The position numbers and the translations under genes were made by a program. A DNA stretch of 64,000 nt from Phlebotomus papatasi (Eukaryota; Arthropoda; Insecta; Diptera; Psychodidae): assembly GCF_024763615.1 (NCBI RefSeq), contig NC_077224.1:88112712-88176711 (forward strand), given 5' to 3'. The notes under the pieces are model-generated. The model saw only the letters and a list, made by a program, of their open reading frames with translations, made no database searches and was not told the DNA's origin. This document shows, in pieces, positions 1 to 13,500 of the stretch; the first letter of the stretch is position 1; the number at the start of each line of letters is the position of its first letter.

Positions 1-1100
1 TCATTTTCCTTAAAATCCGTATTGTCTGAGTTAATTAAAATCTTCCAATGTTGTATTCTACGCTGAAATGTTAATAAAAGGGGGGTGAATTCACTGTAAT
101 TTTATTAGAACCGGAAAAATAGCAGGTCGAAATTTATGAAATTCAAAACACCATATTTTCAGTTCTATTTACCCGAATATAATGAGTCGGGGTGCAAATG
201 CACGGTCTCGTAAAGTACTACAATTTTCTAAAACATTTGAACTTCATAAGACTAACTGTGTTATCACACTTGCACATTAAAATTTTAATATGATTCACAT
301 TAATTGTTGCTCGTGAGAGTCCAAATGTGTAATTTGTGTGTTTGAATCATTTTATATTCAAAATTTGATCTATTTGTTGATAAAAAGGTAGACTTGGCCC
401 GCAAAATTTGATATAAATTGATTTATAGCATTAATGCGAAAAATTAATGCGATTTTCCCTTTAATTTTTTAATATGAAAAATATTTATGCTTTAGGTAAA
501 TTTAAACTTATTTTTGCAGGCCAAGTCCACTTCTTTATCAATAAATAGAAAAGCCCCAAATAATAAGTGACTCAAAGACACAAATAACATATTTCGACGC
601 TCACAAGCGACAATTAATGTGAATCACATTAAAGTTTTAATGTGCAAGTGTGATAACGCCGTAACGTCCCTCATCACTCTAAATCCAATTTACAGGAATT
701 CTGAGTTGGTTTACGAAAAGAATCTTACCTACAAGAATCTGGTCCAAGAGCTGATCTAAGCTTATCACTGGGTTACTGCTTAGCTTATTTTTACCTAAAA
801 GTGAGTTGTGTGTGTGTGTTTTTTTTAAATTTTCCGAGTATTAAAATTTTTTCGTACAAAATGATCCAATTGGCGCTAAAGGGTTAAGATGAATGTGAAA
901 CACTGATGAAACATAAAACATGAAACATGGGAGCAAGTTTAAAATTAATGAGTTTTTCACAAATAGATGTAAATTATTCAGTATTTTCGTGATGGAATCT
1001 AATTAAATGTGACCGGGCGAGAGTGACTAATCCATCACACATTCCTGCACTTCCAAATGATCCAAATGGTGTTCGCCACCTGAGTATACTTGTGATGGCT
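1..1100. other. 5' flank of TEP gene A, no gene seen
   Basis: AT-rich sequence with no convincing coding region on either strand. It holds the foldback element listed separately at 258-658. The last 350 bases before the gene carry candidate immune response sites, also listed separately. Confidence 0.6.
258..658. repeat. Foldback (MITE-like) element of about 400 bp
   Basis: The left arm (from TGTTATCACACTTGCACATT) is matched in reverse complement by the right arm ending AATGTGCAAGTGTGATAAC. The arms extend about 150 bases each with few mismatches, leaving a short AT-rich centre. There is no coding capacity, so it is probably a non-autonomous DNA transposon. Confidence 0.75.
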
Positions 1101-1109
1101 TTCCGGGAA
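1101..1109 (+). promoter_or_regulatory. STAT-type site TTCCGGGAA upstream of TEP gene A
   Basis: TTCCGGGAA is a perfect palindromic match to the insect STAT consensus TTC-N3-GAA, about 350 bases before the start codon. Drosophila Tep genes are known to respond to JAK-STAT signalling, so the position is meaningful. A 9-bp match can still occur by chance. Confidence 0.4.
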
Positions 1110-1113
1110 GCGC

Positions 1114-1123
1114 GGGGATTTTT
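1114..1123 (+). promoter_or_regulatory. kappaB-like site GGGGATTTTT
   Basis: GGGGATTTTT fits the insect NF-kappaB consensus GGGRNTYYYY and lies 5 bases after the STAT-type site. Such sites mediate Toll or IMD induction of insect immune genes. Function here is inferred. Confidence 0.35.
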
Positions 1124-1223
1124 TTTCTGTGCTTCTGGTCAGGAATGAAGCAACAGCACGTGCGAGTGTCTGTGTTGATCGCAAGAGAAGATGCAGAAGA
1201 AATCTCACTCTCTCTGACTCTCT

Positions 1224-1233
1224 GGAATCCCCC
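1224..1233 (-). promoter_or_regulatory. kappaB-like site GGGGGATTCC (minus strand)
   Basis: The minus strand reads GGGGGATTCC, close to an ideal kappaB site, about 220 bases before the start codon. It is the second kappaB-type match within 120 bases, which makes chance less likely than for a lone site. Confidence 0.4.
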
Positions 1234-1320
1234 AAGTGATCATTGTGAATTGAATGAACAACTCTCCAGCGACCTTGTCTCTCGTGGACTTTAATGCTGA
1301 ATCTCCCAGCACAATATTAT

Positions 1321-1325
1321 TCAGT
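1321..1325 (+). promoter_or_regulatory. Candidate initiator TCAGT of TEP gene A
   Basis: TCAGT matches the arthropod initiator. It would give a 5' UTR of about 130 bases before the ATG at 1454. I see no TATA box at -30, so this would be a TATA-less promoter. Weak evidence. Confidence 0.25.
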
Positions 1326-1453
1326 TTAAGTTGAGACTCTGAGCTGTTTGGAAGTGGTCAGAAGCAATTGAACATTTTTTTTTTTATTCAAGTGTCGCTT
1401 GTGCAGTTTAACTTGATATCCAAGTGAGACTTTGGTGACTAAGGTTGTCCAAT

Positions 1454-1518
1454 ATGTCGCGATTTTTCGCGATAGTTCTCACCTGTGTGATCTTTGGGGC
1501 TTCCTGTGATGCCAAAGG
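1454..1518 (+). CDS. Tep: TEP A exon 1: signal peptide
   Basis: Encodes MSRFFAIVLTCVIFGASC then DAKG, a short charged start followed by a hydrophobic core and small residues suited to signal peptidase. The ATG follows a stretch with in-frame stops. The donor is GTAAGG, and the last codon is split two bases into GGG. Joined to exon 2 it reads KGYYTIVGS, the usual TEP N-terminus. Confidence 0.88.
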
Positions 1519-4500
1519 GTAAGGAAATGTTAGAAAATTTCACCACCCACTCCCAAATGGACACATAAAATTGCCCAATGGTCTCTGTGGTGAAGAAAGT
1601 CTCTCTCACTCGAGATGGGCAGTTTTATTTGTAATACCAACAGAGAGTCACTTGACAAATTTGGTTTCCTGTAGTCCAGGTATTTGCGTTGGTGTAGCGA
1701 CTTATTGTGCAAAAATAAGAGTAAAATATCATGCCTACGTGTGTTTTGACATCATCACCGTTTATATTTCTGAGCACAAAAATCTTCATTGTTGTAAGAT
1801 AAGCAGGAAAACTAGAAATGCTAAGGAAATAACACAATCCAGGTTTGCTTAGAACACGTGTATTTCTCTGTTAGCTCAATTTCCAAACTGAAGTTTTTAC
1901 ATACAACATTTTCAATGCTACCAACTTTACATCTTTCCCTTTTTATAATAAATTCAAGTTTGAAAAATAAAGGAACTTCAAATTTTAGAGGAATCAAAGT
2001 AAGCAATGCATTTTAAATATTGGCAAAGGGCAAAAGTATTCAAATTTAAAGATCTAGCCTGATGGGCTTCTTTACAACTCTTCCAGAACGAGTTGTTACC
2101 AGAGATGGACTTGCAGAAGATTCTAGCCGTGATGCAGTGCTCGCTCTTTCCTGTATAGGCCTTGTTGACGCTTCTGGTTGGGCAGGCCCACCTGCCTCTC
2201 CATCACCACTCCTTCCAACAGAACCTTCTGCCTGGTTCTTTGGACCTCTCACAACCCTTTCATGAAGTGCCGGTACGTCATTCTGTACTGGTGTTTCTGC
2301 AATTTGGGATAAATTATCATCCTCAAACTCAAACTGCACTTCCTCCGCATTTATTGGAACTCGTATCTTTGTTGGCTTAATGTAAGCAGAATTTCTTCTG
2401 ATTGTTCTTCCGTCATCTAGTTTTACATTATATGACCTTTCTGTGACAGGCTCCCGTATTTCACCCGTCACCCAATTACCACGATCCTGAAGAAGGACCC
2501 GAGTTCCATTATCAAAGGCCTTGTGCTCCTTCGCCGAGCGATCCGCATAACTTTTTTGCTTTTGTCTGGCTGTTTTTAGTCTTTCAACCTCATCAGATAG
2601 CCAACACGGAGTCAGAACTTTTTTATTAATTACCAGAGGATTCCTTGTGACCCTCCCAAATAATCTTTGAGCAGGAGATTTCAAACCAGGCCGTGTGGTA
2701 TTTCTTTCCATTAGAATTGCCAGCCTCAAGTCCTCTAAGTCACATCTTTTCAGTAACTTTTTCGCAGTTTGCACATACCTCTCTACAAGTCCGTTAGACC
2801 TTGCGAAATATGGGCTTGAAATGACGGACTTAAAACCCCACTCCTTAGCGAAAGACTGAAACTCTCTGCTAGCAAACTGTGGCCCACCATCTGAGTGAAC
2901 TTCTTCGGGAATGCCGTGATCAGAAAATTTGCTTTTGCAAAATTCTATCAACGCTGCTGCAGTTGTTATTCTCAATGGCGCAAAATCAAAATACCCACTG
3001 AATGAGTCAACCATCAACACAAATTCCTTCCCCTTGAAATGGAAGAAATCAACAGCTACCAATTGGAATGGTAGCTCTGGAACCGGCTTCATCAGCACAG
3101 TCTCCTTGGGCTTTTGATTTCTAGTTTCCTGGCACACTTTGCATTGCTCAATCATTTCCGTTATTTCCGAGGTTATTCCGGGCCAGTACACAAAGTCTCT
3201 AGCTCTCCTTAGTGCTGCCTGGATTCCACAATGACCCTTGTGGATCGCGTCCAGAACAACTTTCCTTTCGTTTTCAGGAATCACACATTGCGAGCCTTTA
3301 AAAATTAGACCGTTCACATACGCTAACTCTTCCCGGAACGTAAAGTATGGTCTAACACAAGATGGAACCTCTTTTGCACTATCAGGCCATCCCCTTTGTA
3401 TTACTTTCCAGAGCTTTTGCATTTCATGATCTTCAGCGGTTGCATCAATCATCCTTGATTCTGCACTAGGCTCCAAACAAGAAACGGCATTCACTTCGAG
3501 TTCCTCTGATATTTCCTCGCACTCATCTCCAGTAGACTCACAATCTCTGCTTAATATATCAGCCAGTGGAATTTGTGATCCTTTTTTGTAAATTACCAAG
3601 GGATTATATGGCTTAACATCATATAGAATACGCTTCAGACGAGGTGGAGCGGATGTCGTTGGCTTTTTGAAAATAGCCTCAAGGGGCTTATGATCAGTCT
3701 CGACGACTAATTTTTTACCCCAGACATAGGCATGGAATTTTCGAACTGCAAATCTAATCGCTCCCGCCTCTTTTTCAATCTGTGGCCAACCTTGTTCAGC
3801 CTGAGTTAGAGCTTTAGTTGCATAAGCGACTGGTTGCCCTCCCTGCATCAACGCAGCCCCAAACGCCTTAGATGAACTATCCACTGTGAGGGTCACATCT
3901 TGGTTCACATCATAGAATTTCAATACAGGGGCTTTACCTAAGAGAACCTTGATCTTCTCAAAGGATTCTTGGTGTTCTGACTCCCAACGCCACTCATAAT
4001 TTTTCTTGCATAGCTGCCTCAAAGGATCAGTAATTTGGGATAAATTAGGAATGAACTTACCCAAATAAGTCACCATGCCCAAGAACCGTTGAAGTGCTTT
4101 TTTGTCCTCTGGAACCTTCAACCTTTGAATGGCATCCACTTTTGCTGGATCAATTTTCAAACCCTCCTCGGATACGATATGACCCAAGAATTTCACCGAG
4201 CTTTTGTCAAAAACACACTTTTCCTTATTGAGTTTCAGCCCACTGCTTCTCAATGTTTCGATGACTTTCAGAGTTGTCTCTTGTAACTCCTCACTAGTGG
4301 CCGCATGTATCAGCACATCATCCATGGAGACCTCTACATTCGGAATATCCCCCAACAATTGCATCATCAAGCACTGGTAAACTTCCGGAGCAGATGCCAG
4401 CCCAAATGGCATCCTTTTACACGAGTATCTGCCCCATGGAGTGGAAAATGTAAGAATTTTTGACGTCCTTTGGGTAAGCTGGATCTGCCAAAACCCTTTA

Positions 4501-7500
4501 GTGCAATCTAACAAAGTGAACCTGGTACTTCCTGCGACTCGAGCAGAAATCTCTTCGATTCCTCTCAACGGAAAATGGCGCCTTTTCACGTTCTTATTTA
4601 CGTCCGTCAAATCGATGCACAGTCGCAATTTTCCGTTTCTTCTTACAACGACCAACGGCGCGACTGAATCACTGGCCTCCTTGCACCGTTCAATAACATT
4701 TAGCTTTTCCATTGTGTCTAACTCCTTTTTGACATCATTTCGTATAGCATATGGTATTGAACGAGCTGGATGTATCGTAAACTGGGGATTATCTATTAGA
4801 TCGATGTCGTATTCAAACCCCTTAACGCATCCTAATCCATCAAAGACATCCTTTGCGACATTCAATCCTTCAATTCGTGCCAAAAGTCCGGCCATGATCG
4901 CAGATTTTCCATCCATTATTGTCTTCTGTGCCCCACTTATAACTTGAAACCAGAAATCTTGCTCAGATTTCTTAACTTTGCACGAAAGTTTCACTTTTCC
5001 CAGAACTTTAATAACCCCTCCATCAAAAGCTACTAGCCTTTTCACTTTTGACGGCACCACCTCGACGTCCGGAAACTTCCTCAACACTTTAGTGGAAATC
5101 ACATTGCACTCCGCACCTGTATCAATTTTCACCACTAATTTTTGCCCGTGGCAGTCGATGGTTTCCTTCCAGATGTCTTTATCACTTCCTCCACGAATTG
5201 ACCATACTCTCAAATGGTCTACCACGAAGTCTTCTTCATCAGTTTCTTCACTTTTATCACTATTTTGATCGTCCTTCTGAATCTTTTTCACTTTTTTGGT
5301 CTTTTTCTTTTTGCATGTAGTCGCGAAATGTCCCGTTTCATTGCATCTGAAACATTTCCTTTGGGAAGCAGGACATTTCCCGACTGCATGACTTGCACCA
5401 CACTGTTTACACTCAGACAACTTCACTTTAGCCTCACTCGGGGTCTTCTTTTTCACTACAGCCACTAAGGAACTTTCTTCAGAAATTGCTTGTGTGTGTT
5501 TGGTTGCTTTCTCATGTGCTTTGCACATTCTTACAGCCTTCTCCAGTGTAAGATTCTCAGACTCCAATAGTTTCTCCTGGACAACCTTGCTGCTCACCCC
5601 GATTACCAATTGATCTCGTATTATGCGATCCAACATGCTCACCGGGTAACCGCAATTCTTTGCCTGGGTAGTAACTCTGGTCACAAAGTCATTAATAGAC
5701 TCATCAGAGACCTGCTGCATCTTCCTGAGCACATATGTCTCATAAACTTCATTGCCTTTAGGGTTGAAATACTCCCGGAACTTTGTCATCAGGATGTTCA
5801 CATCGTTGGCTTCATCTTCTGAAAGTCCGAAATTTTCATAAATTTCTTCCACTTCAACCCCAATGATAGACATGAATGCGGCAGCTTGCACCTCAGGCTC
5901 CTGTTTATCGAGTTTGGTAGCTTTTGCGTAAAAATTATACGCTTTTTCCCATTTCCTCCAGACAGAATTCATTTGAGGTTGACCTAACCTCAACTCCCCC
6001 GGCTGACGAATCTTCACTGTGGATCCTCCCACAGCTCCTGCAACTTCCTCCATTGCATTTTCCTGTTCGTTAGCCATCGTGGGTCGCTTTCTGACACCAT
6101 GTAAGATAAGCAGGAAAACTAGAAATGCTAAGGAAATAACACAATCCAGGTTTGCTTAGAACACGTGTATTTCTCTGTTAGCTCAATTTCCAAACTGAAG
6201 TTTTTACATACAACATTTTCAATGCTACCAACTTTACAATTGTCTTTGCTGTTCATCAATTTCACGAGAAATTGCTGATCGATGCACAAAGTTTACTAAA
6301 TAGAAGAAGAAACAAGTAAAGATGTTATATAAGATTTCTTAGAACCGTCCTAATCTGTCCAACATGATAAACTTTAACATGAACGTCTCAAAGGCATCTC
6401 TCCCTCTCTTTGTGATTTTTTTTAAACCAGAAACCACGGGAATACCGTTTTTTTTTCTTAGATTGGAACTAAGAAAAACAATTCGAGCTGAAAATCCCCT
6501 AATCTCAGATTAATGTCACTTTTTGTTCTCTTTCAAATTCTCGCGAATAGAGCAATTGTCCGTGTAAATAAATGTAAAATCTAATTCATTTATCAACTCT
6601 TCTATCTGCGGCTTTATTTGAGCTTCTTGACGGCAAATTTAAAACGTTTTGTTAAATGAATACGGTTTGTAGAACATAAAAGTTTCTTACGTGCGACGCT
6701 AGTTGGCGCTGAAGATGCCATTTTCAAATATAACCGAAAATAATACGCTACTCACGAACTTCTGAGTTTAACTAGATAGAGTAAAGCAGGGTAATTCGGA
6801 ATCATTTCTAATTCATATTCTTGAGATTTCTTCACTGTTTTAGATGGGCAAAGGTACTTTTGAGTGTAGAACGGTCTTCAAACTTTATTTTGGAAGCCCA
6901 GTTTCCGAAAGTCTAAAGATCCTAAGCAGCAACCATTTTTTTTATTTTCGAAAATCTAATACATCATTTGCGTTTAATAAAATCCAATTCCAAGTCAATA
7001 TTCGAAACATCTTAACTGACAAGAAATTGGAGAAGTTAAGCCATATGGCTAAGTCTTAGATCTGAAGCCCGTATAAGGGCTCAAGTAGACTCAGGCCGAT
7101 TCTAGAGAATATTTGATCTGTAAACTTTTCACATTTTTCCCATATTTTTTAATGAATTTCACATATTTTTTCAGTTAATGTGTAACTTAAGAATAGTTAT
7201 AAAAAATATACCACAGATAGGTCAGTTTTATTAAAGTACTATGGGAAAATACGAAGTGTTCGAAGACAGAACATGGTCGAAGCCTGAAAAACTTCCTCTA
7301 AAGGATTGGATAAAGGAATTTACGCAAGTGACCCCAAATAGTTCATCCTAAACCCTTAGTTTATGACAGTTTGGAATAAATTTTTGTCACCATATTTTAC
7401 AAGCTAAATATACTCAAGGTTCAGGCTCAGTTTATTTGACCATTAAGTTTACTCCTATTCGTTGTGTGTTTTGTTCTCTTTGCCTATCTGAAACAGCGAG

Positions 7501-10500
7501 AAAATCTCTAAATTTGGAATTAAAAATGATTCCGAATTAATTTTAAATATTAAGTTAACTGTACCAAAATTCGGACATGTTACATAAAGCCCTATAGTCC
7601 TAACATTTGTTTACTTCTTTTTCAGAAGTGTTGATTGGAACATTAAAAAGTTGATTAACTTACTTGATTTCCCTGAGATTGTTCTTAATATATTTCAAAA
7701 TTAATTAAAGAAAATATAGACATGTGTGCTATATCGGACACCAAGTTTATCCAAGTCCCTTGTCCTTCCGGATTTCTTCCAATGTTGTTTTTTTTATTTT
7801 TCTATAGCATCTCGTTCGTAGATACAACGATCTTTCGTTTGTTTTCGTTTAGAAATTCAAATAAAAAACCAAAGATGTGTCCGATATTAACAGCTGCTCG
7901 CTCGAAATTTGGTATAGGTCCTCTATTGGCATTTTTATGAACATAGTAAAATAAAGTAAAAGTGTTGTCAACTACTTGGTGTTAAAGTTAACAAATTAAT
8001 CGTCCGCGGTTGCTTTTTATGGACCAATGTACAGATAAAATTTAGGGTGAAACTTAAAATATTGGACAATGCGGAATTACAGATAGACAAATTTAGAGTT
8101 CGAACTATTTTCTCAAAATTTAATTTAAAAAAAAATCATTTAAATAAGAGAGTATTAGAACTGAGAATTATTACTGAGAAGATTAGAACTCCTCCTAATT
8201 TGTTTTATCCGGAATTCCATTCTCCAATTTGAGTATGTAATACTTTCAATTTAATTACTACTTGTAATACTTTCAATTTAATGAAATAGAATTGATAGAA
8301 GATGTGTTTCTAGCTCTATTATTGCCCATATAGTAATTTTATTTTTCTCTTTCTATCAAATTATATAATTTAATATTTTTGTGTGAGATGCAGCTATTTT
8401 TTAAGGGGTTACATTGGCCTCTCATGTAAAAAAAGGTCTTTTTTCTGATAATAATTTATTGTGTCGAAAATATTTTAGAAATTCCAACTTTTGGGACATG
8501 AAAGATTAGAACAAAATTAAAAAAAAATAGAAAAATTTTGAAAATTCGACCGTTGGTAGCTGATTTTCGGAACCATTCCTCAAAAAAAACAGATCTTGCG
8601 ATAGGCAGGATTTGCCCCAGTAGGTTCATCTGAAATCAAAAAAACCAAATATACTCTGTTAGAGGATTAGTTGGACCCGTGGATGAACGAAGGATTTTTG
8701 AAAAAGAAAAAACAAAATTTGGATTTTTGGTAAAAGTTTTTGTAAATACGTATCAATTTTACCCTATTTTTCAACACATTTTGTATTGTAAAAATGGTTC
8801 TGATTAAAAAAAAGTGCAAATTCTTCGTTCAAACACTAGATAATACTTCTGAAAACATGTTTGCAAAATTTCGGAAAGATCGGTTCAGTAGACTCTGGGT
8901 AATCTTAACTACCGCATTGTAAAACGGTGTTTTGAGAAGAACGCGTATTATGTTTTACAACAATATGCGCGCGCGGGCGGAATGCATAACTAAAACTGCT
9001 CAACCTCCGAGTTTTACTCCGATTGACTTGAAATTTTCAGAAAATATTTTTCAAATGTTATACTATAAAATAAATAACAAATTAAAAGAATTGATTTTTT
9101 TGACTTGAGAGACCTATGTAACCCCTTAAAAAATAATTTCTTTATTCTTTTAAAATAATCTTTTCTTGAAAAAATGTACATAGTTTCTACCGTTATATCT
9201 GTAAAGCTTCTAGAGCTGTTAAATTATTAGAAACATAGGGTAAGTGTGTCAAATTTCACACTGTCTTTTTAGATCTTAATGTCTGATACTTTAGTTTTTA
9301 AGTTTAAATCTTTATAGAAATGTTGCGATGATAATCTCAAATATTGCCCCAACCTTTAGTAAACAATGTTCTCTATTGGTTTAGTGGAAATATCTTTAAA
9401 ATATAACCTCAAATGCATAATTCTTGTAAATTTAAGGTTAAGTCGGTTAAGTTTGTTTGGGTTCATATCATTCGACACCCCTATTGTGCTAATTTTCTGC
9501 AAAATACTTTGAAAATAATCTCAATGATTTTGTATAAATTCTCGATTACTTTTGGTGCAACTTTTAGCTTTAGAATATTCCGTACATAACCTTAAAAATA
9601 CAATTTTTTCAATTTTTTTTACAAATGTTTGGTTATATATTTTTAAAATTTAGACAATTTTTGAACTCAAACTTTAATTTGATGAAGTTTTATCAATGTC
9701 AGTAAAATCCTCAAAAACCCTTGACCATAACCTCAAAGATAAAATATTTGTCAACGAATTTGTGCGTTAAAATTTTTAATTTTAATTTAGAGTTTCAACA
9801 ATTCTGCAATTGCAATTTAATAAGAATAATTATGTTCTTTTCTAAGAGGAAAATATCATTATCAATAAAACATTCTGCACATAACCTTCAAAATTTGCAC
9901 ACTTTTTCCTGTAATTGTTAGCCCTTCCCTGTAATGAAAGTCTCGTTATTATCATAAGTTGAAAGAAACATTTGAACTTGAATATTTATCAATTTACTGT
10001 TGGTAATTAAAATCTCCAATTACATAATTTTATTACTTGACATAAATTACTTGTTAGCATTTCAAATGTATTTTTAAACCATTTTAACGTGACTCTCTTA
10101 GGGTGAAAAAAAGATCGTGTTTGAAGTGAATTAATTACAGATCATTGTGGTTTTTTTTGCTGGCCTAATCGCCAAATCGGGCTTCATTTTTTTTGCAGGT
10201 ACTACACAATTGTTGGATCGCGCATCTTTCGCGCCAATTCACCGTATCACATTTCCGTAAGTACTCATGGCACAAGTGAGGCTGTGCAGATGAGAGTTGG
10301 TGTTGAAGGACAATCCGAGGGTGGATCCAAGTTCTCCCAGTTCAAGGATGTCACTCTTGAGCCAGACACCAGCAAAGTCGTGGAGATCGATGTGAGTAGA
10401 ATTTCTTATTTATTTCACCTAAGCTTGGAATTCCATTGAAGCGCAATTTGTGTTTTTTTGTTTGCCAACAATTTGTTCTATTAGCAGAATTAGTTAGCGC

Positions 10501-13500
10501 GTTAGCGGAGGGTCGGGCAGATTAACCAAGGGGCATTTTTTATTTTTGTGGTTTTTCTTATCGCGTTTTTGATAAATTCCTTATCTATGAAAAAATGTGT
10601 TAAACATTAATATTAGGGGAAAGATTTTAGGCTTCGCACAAACTCTGGCTTCGAACACTTCATATTTTCCCATATTCCTTTAGTGCAGGGGCGAGCAAGA
10701 ACCGTCTGAAACCGAATAAACGTCAAAATAAGTTTGTCCAGTCAGCGTTTTGACCATTGACGTATAAGTTTCATTTGACGTTTGTTCGGTTTCAAACGGT
10801 TTTTGCTCACCTGTGCTTTAGTGAATCTAACCTCATTGCAATACAGTAGACTCTCGCTAATTCGGATCTTTCAAGATCGGGCTACTTTTTAATTCGGGCA
10901 GCAGTTCTCTTTGAAAAAAATTTGTTGACATTTTTCAAGTTTGATTATGATTATCGAATGAAGCAAATATGCTCAAATTTGCCATGATTTTGCAAATGTC
11001 TTAGTTCTGATGTTATTTTGTATCCTTAAGGGGTTTTCATGAAATTTACCATAAACATGAGTATGTGATCTCAACATGTGTTTGCGGATCAATAAAAAAT
11101 TGTTGCATTTCAAAAAATTTGTTGCCCGAATTTCTCTCTAACAACAACGCTGCAGGGAATTTCCTTCAAAAGAGCTATTTTTGACAAAAATTTCTCCCAA
11201 TGTGTAGAGGCCATAATTCGGGTGACAGTTCGGTCCCAAATGCCCGAATTTGAGAGAGTCTACTGTATATTTTATTTTTTTTTTTAAAAAGGGTTATGTC
11301 AGATTAATTGAAGAAATACAGGAAAAAACGTGAAGTGTCCGAAGCTAGATTATGTGCGAAGCATGAAAGTCTTCCCCTAATAAAGGTATTGGATAATTTT
11401 TATAATGCATTATTTTTGTGCGAAACTACCTCATTATTCCCTATAAAATGCATTTATTAGAACTTGTGCATAAAGTTAACAAAAACGGCTGGAAAGTCAG
11501 GAAGTTCATAAACAATTTTGATGTATTTCAAATTATTTTGATGAAAGTTACTCATAGTTTTACGTCTTATGAATAATTTAAAAGTCATTACCACTGTTTT
11601 TCTTAATTCTAATTTCATTTAGAACACACAAAAATAATTCTAATTCCTAATTCCCTGATAAAAAGATAATTTAGTTGCTATTTTTACGACTGTTTTAATC
11701 ACTGGAAATTCAAGTTAGATCATTTCGATGATACATTCATAATAAAACATTTGAAAAAAAGGCAATGAAATAATTGAATTCAAAAACCAGTTAATCTCAT
11801 TAAATTCGTGCACGAATTATGAATAATTTTTGATTCAAGAATCCTCATTCTTGATTCTAAAATCGTTGATATTAATGAATGTTCTGTGATCCATAACATG
11901 AACTTTAAAATACCAAACATTCTCTTCCTCTTAAGAGACCTCTTAATCTTAAGAATGTTACTAGCGCAAATTAACTTTTTCAATGATTCAAGATTAATCC
12001 AGAAAAAAAACATTTTAATTTTTCAAATAAAATAGCAAGAAAAACATGTCTAAAAGTGAGAAAAAACTGGAAACCAGAAAAGGGGAATTTTGTTCTACAT
12101 TTTCCCGGGAAAATCACAAAGTATCTCCAAAAAAGTTCCGTCTAGTATTATTTTTGTTTTTTTTCAGCTTGTTATCAGCTTATTTCACAAGAAATATTTC
12201 TTACAGACTTTGTGAAATGCTCTCTCTCTGAGATCACGCCTTTTTTTCCTCAAAACTTCCTGATAAGTGATATCATTGAGCCGACAAAAGAAACAAGATG
12301 CAAATTTAATTAAATTTTTCTAATCACGCGAATTGACTATTTGTGAGGAAACACTTTTGCAAAAAGTCGCTTAAACAGGTTTATCTCGTTACTTATTTTT
12401 TTGCAGTTAATAATTTTTTTGATATTATGGTGAAAAAGTCTGTTCAATTCCTCATTAACCCTTTAGCTCACGACACTTCAAGATTTAAAACGCGTTTTGA
12501 GCTCAGAAAATTTTTCGAAGAACCACAATTTTTACATTAACCCTTTAAGGACGATTGGAACACCGGTGTCCCATAAAGAAAATAATTTTTCCTGACTACC
12601 TAAAATTATTTTTTCCTTATGTTTATAGTTTTTTTCAAAAAAGAATGTTGAAGGAATCTAGAATATTTTTTGCAAGTCTCCAGCTATTTGTTATATAGTA
12701 AATTTTTAAGCTCAAAAATGACGAATTTTTAAATTCTCATAATTAAAATTAATTTTAATTATTTTTTATACTTCCAATTTTTTTTATGCGAAACCGTTTT
12801 GGAAAAAGAAACTACAATACTCAAATATAATATTTTTCATTAGAATGAAAATTATCATTCATTGGTATTGTCAGAAAAATTACTTAAATTTTTAGGCTAT
12901 TTTTGTCCCTATCGCTCATAGAGGAAAAAAGTACACAGAATCAGACTCTGTTGGATTTTATAAGGCTATATGTAAGACCTTTAACTGATTTTGTTTATCG
13001 GTTTCGTTTTTATTGCTGATTTTCGGTCCGCGAAAACTGTCTCGTCGTTAAAGGGTTAAGTGGTTCAGATTTCTTTCAAATACTTGGAATGTCAGGTTAT
13101 GTGAGAGATAACCCAAAAAAAAACAAGTACATTTTCCGGTTACAGTTATTTAAAAATAAATGCATTTGTAATAAAGACCAAAAGTATTTTAATAAACTTC
13201 GACTTGAAGAAATAATTGCCCAAAAAGTTGTTCATTTCAACAGCTTTAAACTAATCTAGGTTGTGCTTACTCAAAATAGAATTTTCTCCTTTGAGGTTAG
13301 TTCATACATAACCTCACATTCTAAGATATTCTCTAAGGCCTGCTTTTAAAGCTTTTTTTTTTACTAGTTTTGAATAAGTTTAGTTTTATTCCACTTACCC
13401 AAAAAGAATTTTTTAAGCTTAATTTGATTATTACAAATAAGATAATTTATTGGTTAAAATGTGTTAAATGTATAAGAGCAAAGCTGTACAAAGTTTCTTA

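Larger units (their letters stand above)
1793..6238 (-). mobile_element. Full-length Ty3/gypsy-type LTR retrotransposon
   Basis: A 4446-bp element bounded by two 139-bp direct repeats that are identical base for base and start TG and end CA. Host sequence ATTGT flanks both sides (1788-1792 and 6239-6243) as a 5-bp target-site duplication. One long open gag-pol frame lies on the minus strand. A primer-binding region follows the 5' LTR and a purine tract precedes the 3' LTR. Order of domains (gag, protease, reverse transcriptase, RNase H, integrase) places it in Ty3/gypsy (Metaviridae). Identical LTRs and an open ORF indicate a very recent insertion, possibly still active. It sits antisense in intron 1 of TEP A. 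Confidence 0.97.
1519..10198 (+). other. TEP A intron 1 (8.7 kb)
   Basis: The intron runs from GTAAGG to TTTTTGCAG. It contains the complete LTR retrotransposon (1793-6238, antisense) and a foldback element (8397-9132). The remaining parts, about 6244-8396 and 9133-10190, are AT-rich with no gene I can support. 7236-7330 is a copy of the MITE terminus also found near 10.6 and 62.5 kb. 9238-9265 resembles the end of the repeat at 55.1 kb. Confidence 0.8.
10611..11383. repeat. Nested MITE complex in TEP A intron 2
   Basis: Outer ends TTAGGGGAAGA/TCTTCCCCTAA continue into GCTTCGCACA.../...TGTGCGAAGC, the terminus family also seen at 62513-62733. Inside lie two other elements: the palindrome at 10685-10816 and the CAGTAGACTCTC element at 10844-11265. 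The nesting order shows the outer one is oldest. Confidence 0.7.

Noticed and set aside
4441..4947. 168-codon plus-strand ORF opposite gag-pol
   Set aside because: Antisense shadow of the reverse transcriptase region.
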